From Archaeoglobaceae archaeon (lineage in GTDB: Archaea > Halobacteriota > Archaeoglobi > Archaeoglobales > Archaeoglobaceae), in contig JALWBF010000171.1 in the NCBI GenBank assembly GCA_027016055.1, positions 5,115-19,818 on the forward strand: a stretch of DNA of 14,704 nt, written 5' to 3'. Made by a program: the position numbers and the translations under genes. A model generated the notes under the pieces. It was not told the DNA's origin and did not search any database. It worked only from the letters and a program-made list of their open reading frames with translations. Shown here one piece after another: positions 6,164 to 12,191 of the stretch (within the stretch, counting starts at the first letter, position 1; every line of letters starts with the position of its first letter).

Positions 6164-6955
6164 GTTTAAAATTTTCTTAAGCCTATTATAAACGGTAGCT
6201 CTGCTTATTCCAAGCTTTTTAGCTATTTCAGTCTTGCTATAGCCTTGTTCTAACAGCTGAATGATCAATTCGTCCAGATTATCCTTGCTAACTATTATGC
6301 TATCTTCGGATATTATAGACTGTCTAACTTTGTCTAACTTCTGTCTAACAGCTTCCCTTCTCTTAGCATCATATAGCTGCTTTATCTCATCTGGATAATA
6401 AAGAGGGTAGACATCATAGGCTTTCTTCTTGATTATGGGCTGGAATAGTGGAGATAGGCTAAATCGGTAAATCTTAGCCACTCTCCAGTTTTCTACGTCA
6501 ATGTTATAGCCTTGCTTCCTCAACTGACAGTATAGCTTTGAATCTATGTAGCAAACCTTAATCCTGAGCATAATCTCCTTGCTGATCCTGCTTAGCAGGT
6601 TGTCAGCTGGAGTAGTGAATATGACAGCTGAACAAACAGTTCTTATGATGTCGAAGAATTCCGCAAATTCGAGCTTATCTTCTTGCCACCATCTTCCCTT
6701 TCCAAGCCATAAGCCAGCATCATCCATTATAATTAGCTTAAGCCTCTTCTCTTCTTCTAATGCCGAGAATAGCTTATCTATAGCTTCATTAGGATTGAAA
6801 AATAGATGATCTAAAGCTTCGTGCCAGCTTCCATAGACTTCCTTAGCTACATGCAAAGCATAGCTTGTTTTACCCATGCCCTGTGGACCAAAAATTAAAG
6901 CTGAGATAAAACCCTCTCTCTTGTAAGCTCTCTCAATCAAATTGCTCAAGATCAC
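6155..6955 (-). CDS. P-loop ATPase with C-terminal helix-turn-helix
   Basis: From the GTG at 6955 the protein has 266 residues. Walker A is GPQGMGKT (about 23-30), Walker B is LIIMDDAG (about 75-80), and a polar TTPAD follows near 114-118. The last 35-40 residues hold a homeodomain-like HTH (YSKTEIAKKLGISRATVYNR). I chose 6955 because AGGAGGT sits 8 nt before it; the longer TTG frame from 6985 would overlap the upstream gene more and has no such site. ATPase plus HTH suggests a DNA-loading or partition factor, loosely like the DnaA-like ATPases of SSV-type viruses (inference). It is the last gene of the operon. TTAGACA repeats inside the gene and at its 3' end may be its own binding sites. 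Confidence 0.75.
   Translation of the reverse strand: MILSNLIERAYKREGFISALIFGPQGMGKTSYALHVAKEVYGSWHEALDHLFFNPNEAIDKLFSALEEEKRLKLIIMDDAGLWLGKGRWWQEDKLEFAEFFDIIRTVCSAVIFTTPADNLLSRISKEIMLRIKVCYIDSKLYCQLRKQGYNIDVENWRVAKIYRFSLSPLFQPIIKKKAYDVYPLYYPDEIKQLYDAKRREAVRQKLDKVRQSIISEDSIIVSKDNLDELIIQLLEQGYSKTEIAKKLGISRATVYNRLKKILNYV
6321..6349. repeat. Iteron-like TGTCTAAC triplet
   Basis: TGTCTAAC occurs at 6321-6328, 6331-6338 and 6342-6349, i.e. at 10- and 11-bp intervals, on one face of the helix. TAGAC just before the first copy makes TAGACTGTCTA. The stretch lies inside the ATPase gene and encodes VRQKLDKVRQ, so part of the periodicity could come from the protein. Confidence 0.45.
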
Positions 6956-7472
6956 GGATATCGACCTCCTTATCTTCTTTAGCAATAGCTACAGGAATCT
7001 CCTTGAACTTCTTAATCAATCCCTTCTCTACAAGCATTGTTAGAATGCCAGCTCTTATGCTGTCCATTTTTAGAATTAAAAGAGCTATTTCTGATGGATT
7101 TGGATTAGCATTGGGATTGCCTTCATATTGGTAGGCTAAGATAGCTATAGCTCTTGCAACATTTGAACCCTTGTAGATTAACTGCTTGTTCTCAATTGGA
7201 TCAAATAGAGACATCTTGAAGTCATTTAGAAACTCTGGCTCTATCTTCTTGACTAAAGAAAGCGTCTGGCTTAAAATCAAAGCTTTGAATCTCAGCGATT
7301 TAACTACGCTATAAAGATTATCCAATTGCATTATTCTTTCAGCTATAAGCTCTTTGGTATTAGTCGATAGCTCTCCTTCGCTCTCTGGCTTATCTTCATA
7401 TATTACATCCTTTGGCTTGGGATCATCACCTTCCTTTTCCTTAAAATATGCTCTGTAAGTAGCTATTAGCAC
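6933..7472 (-). CDS. Hypothetical element protein (179 aa)
   Basis: I do not recognise the family. The start is GTG at 7472 with GGAGGTGAT a few bases upstream. Residues 1-40 are charged and Pro/Glu-rich. Residues about 40-155 are predicted helical, with a hydrophobic stretch near 105-115 and ILTMLVEKGLIKKF near 143-156, which could be the recognition part of a winged helix (weak). It overlaps the downstream ATPase start (23 nt with the GTG chosen there), and the gap to the upstream gene is 4 nt, so translational coupling is likely. A partner of the ATPase is a reasonable guess from the coupling. Confidence 0.7.
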   Translation of the reverse strand: MLIATYRAYFKEKEGDDPKPKDVIYEDKPESEGELSTNTKELIAERIMQLDNLYSVVKSLRFKALILSQTLSLVKKIEPEFLNDFKMSLFDPIENKQLIYKGSNVARAIAILAYQYEGNPNANPNPSEIALLILKMDSIRAGILTMLVEKGLIKKFKEIPVAIAKEDKEVDIRDLEQFD

Positions 7473-7476
7473 TCTA

Positions 7477-7692
7477 TCACCTCCTTGTAATCTCTTCTAT
7501 ACTCACTCTCTGAGCTTCTAAGAATTTTCTCTCTATGAACTTATCCTCTAAGCTCTTCTCGTAAACAACATCATATGCAAGCTCTATCATTCTCTTGATA
7601 GCTTCTACATCATCTTCTATTTTGAAAAACCTCTTTAGGACTTCCAGCTTATAAGCAAGCTCCAAATCAAGCTTTACCTTAACTTTCTTCAC
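7477..7692 (-). CDS. Small RHH-like protein (71 aa)
   Basis: Start is GTG at 7692 with GGAGGTGAT just upstream. The N-terminus KKVKVKLDLELAYKLEVLKR is a short beta-strand followed by a helix, then a second helix (DDVEAIKRMIELAYDVV), the order of a ribbon-helix-helix DNA-binding protein. The rest is charged. It lies 12 nt after the AAA+ gene and 4 nt before the 179-aa gene. It may regulate or assist replication; no family was confirmed. Confidence 0.65.
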   Translation of the reverse strand: MKKVKVKLDLELAYKLEVLKRFFKIEDDVEAIKRMIELAYDVVYEKSLEDKFIERKFLEAQRVSIEEITRR

Positions 7693-7704
7693 TCCATCAC
7701 CTCC

Positions 7705-9504
7705 TTAAGCTATTGCTTCAGCTTTAGCTTTAGAACTACTAACTTCGAGCTTTCCAAAATAGCCAGTCATATCATACTCCTTAACTTCTAAGCTAACATC
7801 ATAAGGCAGTATAACAGCTATGCCAGCTTCTACAAGAGGCTTAGCATTAGCTTTTGGAATTCTGATTGTAGCTCCTTCATAGGGAATTGCATAGACTTTG
7901 CCATCAACTCCTACAAAGCTTCTAAGCTTTGGGCTAACATAATCGATTATTTTAACCGTAACATACTCAATAGCTGAGCTTTCGGCTTGCTTAGCTTCGG
8001 TTATATCATTAGCTTGCTCTGAAAAATTAGAAGAATCTTCAGCTTCTTTTTCAGCTGGCTCATTATCTCCAAAAGCTAAATCTATGCTGTTTGCTTTTAT
8101 GCCAGTAGCATAGCCTAAATCAAAGCTAATATCCTCTGGCTTATCATCTTCCCAGAATAGCTTAGGCTTTTTCTCTTTTAAAGGTATTTTAGCTGATTCT
8201 TCAGCTTCTGGCTTAGCTAAAGAAATATTAGAAGTCTTAGATTCTACTATAGCTTTCCAGAAAGTAGATTCTCCCTTTACCAGCTTCTCAATAGTATAAT
8301 CATCAAGATCTAAGTTAAATATCGTTAGCACAGCCTTTAAGCAATTGAAATGATAATCTTCTTGGCTCTCTACCTTCTTAGCTGGAGCTACTTTCTTAAC
8401 TTCAGTTCTAAGTAGCTCTATTAGTCCTCTGCTAACAGCGGGATTAAGATAGCTGACTAAGTTAGAGCCGTTATAGTTCAAAGCCTTATAGATCTGCCAG
8501 CTAACGTTTAGGAATTCCACATAGCTAATCCTTTCAATGAATGGAGCTGGATAGTCAATTCCATAATCTCTAAGCAAGTTCTCAAGCTTCTTTCTCGCAT
8601 TACTTTCATAGCTGGATAAGTCAGCTACTGGCAACTCTTGATTTCTTATATTGCCCATAAAGCATAGCCCTACATAACGCTTGAAGTCTGAAGCTTTAGA
8701 GCTTGAGCTTTCTCTCTGCCATATTCCGTTATCCATGCCAGATAGCAGAATCTCATAGCTCTCCTTGAAGTCTTGCAGTCTTTGACCGCTTAGCTTATCA
8801 AACTCATCAATGAATAGCACATCATAGTAGTAAGCTAAGCCATAGCTTCCTAAGCTGGCATTATAGATTAGCTTAGTCCTCTTTGGCAATACTCCACAGT
8901 AATAGCCGTTTGATAGCTCAGCTAACAGCTTAGCTGATTCTGTTTTTCCTAATCTCGGACTTGTAAACTGCACTACGTGAATAGCTTTCTCATAAGGCTT
9001 GAATATGCTTAACAGCTTAGGCAAGATAACAGCCTTAACCTCTGGCTCTGGCTTATATCCTAGAGCATAGCAGAGTAAATCTAATGGATTGTATTCTTGC
9101 AGTAGCTCTTTAGCTGTTTCTAAGTCCTTCTCGGCTGTGTAAATTTCAAGCTGATCTATCTTATAGCTCTTACCGTATTTTCCTATTACCTTAGCCTTAG
9201 CGTAAAAGCTACAGCCTTCAAATTCAATTAGCAAATCTAATAAATCATCTGTTAGCTCTATAGCCAGCTTGCCAGCTTTGGTTTTGAAGTAAACTACATC
9301 CTTGCCAAGCTTTATAGCTTCTGGCTTGAATATTATACTCTGTTGCTTTCTGCAAGCTCTTTCAAGCTTTAGCTGATCGTTAGCCCTATCCATTAGCTCC
9401 TTTAGTTTTAGCTGTTTTTCTTCGCTGAATGCTTGGAAAGTTATGATAGCTGAATCGTCCAAGCCCTCTACATATTTATGTAAGCTAATAAGTGGTAGTT
9501 CCAT
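7705..9504 (-). CDS. AAA+ helicase-like protein with GINS-B-like C-terminal domain
   Basis: Largest element gene, 599 aa. An N-terminal region (1-150) without recognised motif is followed by an AAA+ module: Walker A-like TSPRLGKTES (181-190), Walker B VLFIDEFDKL (229-238), sensor-1-like FMGN (282-285) and a possible arginine finger in PFIERISY (321-328). The stretch between P-loop and Walker B (KLIYNASLGSYGLAYYYDV) resembles MCM/BrxL-type AAA+ proteins. A Lys/Glu/Ser-rich linker (about 425-510) leads to residues 513-567, where YVSPKLRSFVGVDGKVYAIP and IRIPKANAKPLVEAGIAVIL follow the pattern of the small B domain of archaeal GINS51. This would suit a replicative helicase docking to the host replisome (inference). 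Shine-Dalgarno AGGAGG lies within the end of the upstream gene. Confidence 0.78.
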   Translation of the reverse strand: MELPLISLHKYVEGLDDSAIITFQAFSEEKQLKLKELMDRANDQLKLERACRKQQSIIFKPEAIKLGKDVVYFKTKAGKLAIELTDDLLDLLIEFEGCSFYAKAKVIGKYGKSYKIDQLEIYTAEKDLETAKELLQEYNPLDLLCYALGYKPEPEVKAVILPKLLSIFKPYEKAIHVVQFTSPRLGKTESAKLLAELSNGYYCGVLPKRTKLIYNASLGSYGLAYYYDVLFIDEFDKLSGQRLQDFKESYEILLSGMDNGIWQRESSSSKASDFKRYVGLCFMGNIRNQELPVADLSSYESNARKKLENLLRDYGIDYPAPFIERISYVEFLNVSWQIYKALNYNGSNLVSYLNPAVSRGLIELLRTEVKKVAPAKKVESQEDYHFNCLKAVLTIFNLDLDDYTIEKLVKGESTFWKAIVESKTSNISLAKPEAEESAKIPLKEKKPKLFWEDDKPEDISFDLGYATGIKANSIDLAFGDNEPAEKEAEDSSNFSEQANDITEAKQAESSAIEYVTVKIIDYVSPKLRSFVGVDGKVYAIPYEGATIRIPKANAKPLVEAGIAVILPYDVSLEVKEYDMTGYFGKLEVSSSKAKAEAIA

Positions 9505-9505
9505 G

Positions 9506-9742
9506 TTAATCAGCCTCCTCTAACTCTATCCAATAGTCTAAAGTTAGCTGATTTGGATCGCTGGCGATATCATCCTTATACGAGTAAATCGCTTCAGTGA
9601 GATCGTAAACTCGTTCTATGCAAAAGCGAACGGTATCTTGGATATCCATTCTAAGATAGCTCGATAGCCATTCTAACTTTTCAGCTATTTCTTTGCTTAT
9701 TTCAATAGCAAGAATTTTATAGATCTTCTTTATCTTAATCAT
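9506..9742 (-). CDS. Small RHH-like protein (78 aa)
   Basis: I place the start at ATG 9742 because GGAGG lies about 10 nt upstream; a TTG at 9751 is too close to it. The sequence KILAIEISKEIAEKLEWL, then a second helix (IQDTVRFCIERVYDL), suggests a ribbon-helix-helix fold similar in layout to the 71-aa protein at 7477-7692. The base composition differs from its neighbours: AGCT words are few and GATCG/CGAACG-type words are present, more like the chromosome, which hints at separate acquisition. It sits between the possible ssDNA-binding gene and the AAA+ gene with almost no spacing. Confidence 0.65.
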   Translation of the reverse strand: MIKIKKIYKILAIEISKEIAEKLEWLSSYLRMDIQDTVRFCIERVYDLTEAIYSYKDDIASDPNQLTLDYWIELEEAD

Positions 9743-9747
9743 AGCTA

Positions 9748-10188
9748 TCAATCCTCCTCTAAAGCCTCAGAATATCCTCTAACTACCTTAACAGATGACT
9801 TATTGTTGCTCTTCTTTCCATAGCTCTTCTTTGATTCATTCTTGCCGTTGTAGCTCTTAGGCTTGCTACCGTTTGAGCTATTGCCATTATCAGCTATTCC
9901 AAAATAGCTGTCCAAGAACTCTCTGAGCTTAAGCCAGTCTTCCTTATTTAAAGCAAAAGCTATGCTTTCTTCACCCTTCTCAACAATAACGATCTTGCTA
10001 CCGTTGTTATACTTGCTATTCTTCACCTTAAAAGCTGTCTTATGTAGCTTTAAGCTGGCTGGCTTACTCTTAGCTTTAGCACTCTTCTGCTTGCTTGCAA
10101 CTTCCTTTAACGCATTAGTTACAGCTTTCTTTACGGCTTCACTAACGGCTTTACTTATAATATCTCCAATCTCCTCTATAGCATCCAT
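9748..10188 (-). CDS. Possible ssDNA-binding (PC4-like) protein, also the -1-frame extension of Rep
   Basis: From ATG 10188 the product is 146 aa, with GAGGTGAG upstream for independent initiation. Residues 1-40 form an Ala/Lys-rich helix. About 48-95 (TAFKVKNSKYNNGSKIVIVE, then FALNKEDWLKLREFLDSYF) show strands then a helix, resembling PC4-type ssDNA-binding domains (weak). The tail is low-complexity, rich in Asn, Ser, Lys and Gly. The same reading frame is open for 51 further codons upstream to the T6A slippery site in rep, so it may be made both alone and as the C-terminal part of a 327-aa Rep fusion. A ssDNA-binding role would fit rolling-circle replication. Confidence 0.65.
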   Translation of the reverse strand: MDAIEEIGDIISKAVSEAVKKAVTNALKEVASKQKSAKAKSKPASLKLHKTAFKVKNSKYNNGSKIVIVEKGEESIAFALNKEDWLKLREFLDSYFGIADNGNSSNGSKPKSYNGKNESKKSYGKKSNNKSSVKVVRGYSEALEED

Positions 10189-10712
10189 ACCAACCTCACC
10201 TCTCTTAATTTTATCAATAAAGCTCTTTGATGAGCTTGATAAGTGAGAATTAAGCTTAGCTTGATTCTTAACAGCCTTAACATTCTTAGAATAACCAATA
10301 GCTTTATCAAAATCTTCAAAGCTAATATTTCGAGATTTAATAAAAAACCTCTTTTCTTCTTTCCTATATGCTCTTTGATATACTTCTTGGTAGCTTGCAA
10401 ATCAGAAATAAACCTAATTCTCTTAAGCTTGCAGTAAAAGCCCTTAGGAATTAGCTTCTTTAGCTCATTCAAGCTGATAGGCTTTTTAGCTAATAGCAAA
10501 ACGTGAATATGGGGCTTATTCCAGCTTTTAGTTCCATGTCCTTTGCTCTTAACTCCTAAATAGCGAGCTTCAAATTTTCTGCAGATAGCTTTAAGAGTAT
10601 TGTAAAGTAGCTTAGCTTGATAGCCAGAATTATCAACTAAGCACAAGTAATAAACTCTAGCATAACCGTAAGCTTTATATTTCCGCTCTTTTATAATATC
10701 TTCATAACTCAT
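10176..10712 (-). CDS. rep: HUH-type replication initiator (Rep), zero-frame product
   Basis: I prefer the ATG at 10712 (Met7 of the longer frame from 10730), because GGAGG lies 11 nt before it and a TTTTTAAAAAT box is about 27 bp upstream. Numbering from 10730, the HUH motif is KPHIHVLLL with His74 and His76. A candidate nucleophile is Tyr117 in TKKYIKEHIGKK, followed by basic residues as in rolling-circle motif 3. A hydrophobic strand near 24-32 (ARVYYLCLV) may be motif 1. After residue 130 the zero frame becomes an implausible Leu/Ile-rich tail, while the -1 frame reads as normal protein; see the slippery site. Replication initiation by single-strand nicking is inferred from motifs. A Y1 transposase was considered less likely. 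Confidence 0.75.
   Translation of the reverse strand: MSYEDIIKERKYKAYGYARVYYLCLVDNSGYQAKLLYNTLKAICRKFEARYLGVKSKGHGTKSWNKPHIHVLLLAKKPISLNELKKLIPKGFYCKLKRIRFISDLQATKKYIKEHIGKKKRGFLLNLEILALKILIKLLVILRMLRLLRIKLSLILTYQAHQRALLIKLREVRLVWML
10341..10347 (-). promoter_or_regulatory. Candidate -1 ribosomal frameshift site U UUU UUA in rep
   Basis: On the coding strand the zero-frame codons are GGT TTT TTA (128-130), giving the classic heptamer T TTT TTA in the correct phase. A -1 slip continues as ATT AAA TCT CGA and stays open through ATG 10188 to the stop at 9748. A 7-bp stem, TAGCTTT (10318-10324) with AAAGCTA (10299-10305), lies 16 nt downstream, farther than typical stimulators. A one-base homopolymer error or mutation (T6 for T7) would give the same picture. 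Confidence 0.6.
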
Positions 10713-10744
10713 AGCCCGCCCGCCCTCCATTTTATTTTTAAAAA
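10713..10744 (-). promoter_or_regulatory. rep leader: TATA-like box and GC-rich initiation region
   Basis: TTTTTAAAAAT (10734-10744) precedes a GC-rich segment with GGAGG and GGGCGGGCGGGC directly before ATG 10712. This GC block stands out in AT-rich DNA and shares GCCCGCCCGC with the inner box of palindrome unit R1, so it may be a binding site used for both copy control and the palindrome. Confidence 0.4.
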
Positions 10745-10960
10745 TTAGGGTGAAGCTTGAGCCAGCTTAGGTTTTTCGGCTGTAGCTTCATTATCAGAGC
10801 TTAGAATTACTGGTAAGCCAACTTTAGCTAAGTATTCATCAATAGCTCTTCTTATTAGCTCAGACTGGCTAATCCCAAGCTTCTTAGCTCCAAGCTTCAC
10901 CTTCTCTTTATAGCTTAGTGGCAAAGCTATTGATGTCTTAAACACTTTTACCTCAGTCAT
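10745..10960 (-). CDS. RHH (CopG-type) transcription regulator (71 aa)
   Basis: The segment KVFKTSIALPLSYKEKVKLG followed by KLGISQSELIRRAIDEYLAKV is a clear ribbon-helix-helix domain of CopG type, with the usual strand and the helix-turn-helix containing ISQSELIRRAI. The tail (about 50-71) is Ala/Lys/Pro-rich. It is the first gene of the replication operon, 32 nt before rep Met7. Its ATG at 10960 has no Shine-Dalgarno site and lies about 25 bp from an AT-rich box at 10977-10990, so the mRNA is probably leaderless. CopG-type proteins often repress plasmid rep genes; copy-number control is a reasonable inference. Confidence 0.82.
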   Translation of the reverse strand: MTEVKVFKTSIALPLSYKEKVKLGAKKLGISQSELIRRAIDEYLAKVGLPVILSSDNEATAEKPKLAQASP

Positions 10961-11047
10961 TAGTATCTAAGTTACCATAAAATTATTTAACCTTTACGGT
11001 AGTTACTAATAGCTAAGCTAAAATAATATTTAGCTACCAGTAACCGT
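10961..11047. promoter_or_regulatory. Divergent regulator promoter with repeated GTTAC operator motif
   Basis: This 87-bp gap separates two divergent regulators. The motif appears three times: GTTACC (10971-10976), GGTAGTTACT (10999-11008) and AGTAACC (11039-11045, inverted). Copies 1 and 3 lie next to the two start codons and copy 2 in the middle. AT-rich boxes at 10977-10990 (minus) and 11020-11029 (plus) fit TATA positions. A regulator bound here could control both genes. Confidence 0.5.
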
Positions 11048-11731
11048 ATGGCTAAGCTGAAAAAAGAAACTGTTGATGAGTTAGATTTAGAGATTTTAGC
11101 CATTCTATACTATAAAGGAGAAGCTACAGCTACTGATTTAGAAAAGGAGCTTGTAGGTAAGATAACTAAAGCGGGAATATCAAAAAGACTGAAATGGTTA
11201 GCCGAAAAAGGTCATTTAGAAGAGCCAGAGATAGACATAAGCACAGGAAAGCTTAAGAAAATCTATAAAGCACCAAGCAAGGAAAAGCTAAAGTCTATTA
11301 TCTTAACTCATTACAAAAAAGAGTATGAAAAGCTTATCCATGCTTTCGCTGAACAATCTGGGCAATCCTACGAAGAAATTGCTAAAGAATACCCATTAGA
11401 AACCGCTTTTAAAGATGAAATAATTTATAACAAATTAGATCGTTTAACATTTGAAGAGTTGAAAGTTTTGAAAGAAGGAGTTACATTGGAAGAAGCAATA
11501 TCCATTCTCGAACACTATAATTTGTATCCATATTATGTATTGCTAAGCTGTGAAATACTTGATTTGGTAACTGTAGATCGAGAGAAAAAGTTAGTTAGAA
11601 TCACAGAGAAAGGATTAAAGGCAATCTTGGAGGAATGGATAACTTATATAAAAAGATTGCTTAAAGGACTCAAAGAGCTTTATTCTAAAGCCTATAAAGA
11701 GCTATTAGCTGAATTTTGCAAGGATTTATAG
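11048..11731 (+). CDS. Winged-helix regulator (227 aa)
   Basis: The N-terminal part (about 8-75) has ELDLEILAILYYKGEATATD, ITKAGISKRLKWLAEKGHLE and a wing with GKLKKIYKAP, an ArsR/MarR-like winged helix. A second helical part with EEAISILEHYNLYPYYVLLS and a wing-like KKLVRITEKGLKAI (about 145-195) may be another winged helix. The C-terminus is a basic helix. The ATG follows the AGTAACCGT motif directly without a Shine-Dalgarno site, so the mRNA is likely leaderless. The first ~300 nt are AGCT-rich like the element, whereas 11341-11640 is AGCT-poor, suggesting a chimeric gene. It is divergent from the RHH regulator and rep operon. Confidence 0.75.
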   Translation: MAKLKKETVDELDLEILAILYYKGEATATDLEKELVGKITKAGISKRLKWLAEKGHLEEPEIDISTGKLKKIYKAPSKEKLKSIILTHYKKEYEKLIHAFAEQSGQSYEEIAKEYPLETAFKDEIIYNKLDRLTFEELKVLKEGVTLEEAISILEHYNLYPYYVLLSCEILDLVTVDREKKLVRITEKGLKAILEEWITYIKRLLKGLKELYSKAYKELLAEFCKDL

Positions 11732-11763
11732 CTTCTTTTAATCTCCTTTCTCTTAGCTTCTCT

Positions 11764-11887
11764 CAAGGAAATAGCTATTATAACTATAGCTTATATTATT
11801 CCTTTAACCTAAATCCCCTTTCTCCTAACTCCTTTAGATTATAATTTTTCTCATAATATTATGCCAGCCCGCTCGCCCGCCCGCTAG
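11764..11887 (+). repeat. Palindrome unit R1 (four-copy repeat family)
   Basis: CAAGGAAATAGCTATTAT, then AACCTAAATC and CCCTTTCTCCTAACTCC, TTTCTCATAATATTAT, then CCAGCCCGCTCGCCCGCCCG. The CAAGG to CTCAT distance is 87 bp. Confidence 0.7.
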
Positions 11888-11903
11888 CTATAGCTATAGC
11901 TAA

Positions 11904-11945
11904 GCTATAATAATAGCTATTAACTATTATAGCTATTATTATAGC
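11904..11945. repeat. 17-bp perfect inverted repeat at the palindrome centre
   Basis: GCTATAATAATAGCTAT (11904-11920) and ATAGCTATTATTATAGC (11929-11945) pair perfectly around the 8-nt spacer TAACTATT. It lies within about 20 bp of the axis of the larger palindrome and could extrude as a cruciform or fold in single-stranded DNA. Confidence 0.75.
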
Positions 11946-11998
11946 GCTATTAGCTACTTAGCTAGCTATATTATTCATTATATATCTACTATAATAAC

Positions 11999-12127
11999 AG
12001 CCAGCCAGCCGATAGCCAGCCCGAGCGGATTATATTATGAGAAATTAAAGAAGGTTAAGAAAGGAGATTTAAGGTTATAAAGCTATCTGCTAAATTATCT
12101 AGTCTGCTAATAATAGCTATTTCCTTG
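11999..12127 (-). repeat. Palindrome unit R2 (four-copy repeat family)
   Basis: Inverted mate of R1. Read on the minus strand: CAAGGAAATAGCTATTAT, ATTAGCAGACTAGATAA (similar to the same place in L1), AACCTTAAATCTCCTTTCTT, TTTCTCATAATATAAT, then CCGCTCGGGCTGGC. The CAAGG to CTCAT distance is 86 bp. Confidence 0.7.
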
Positions 12128-12191
12128 AAAGAAAGCTATAGCTATGAGATTTTAAGCTGTGAAAAGAAAAAATATATTAAATTTTTTTGGC

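Larger units (their letters stand above)
11732..12191. other. Right non-coding region with large interrupted palindrome
   Basis: 460 bp without an ORF between two convergent 3' ends, so it is not a normal promoter region. It is an interrupted palindrome centred near 11946. The outer arms are perfect over 18 bp: CAAGGAAATAGCTATTAT (11764-11781) and its complement at 12110-12127. TTTCTCATAATAT (11847-11859) mirrors TATTATGAGAAA (12034-12045), and GC-rich boxes lie at about 11863-11887 and 11999-12028. The core is TAGCTA-rich with a 17-bp perfect stem (11904-11945). The left region at 5661-6062 has the same plan and the same spacing. Confidence 0.75.

Noticed and set aside
10176..10712. Rep as an IS200/IS605-type Y1 transposase.
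   Set aside because: No TnpB, no element-end hairpins bounding the gene, and it sits in a plasmid-like replication operon behind a CopG-type regulator. Motifs alone do not fully exclude it.
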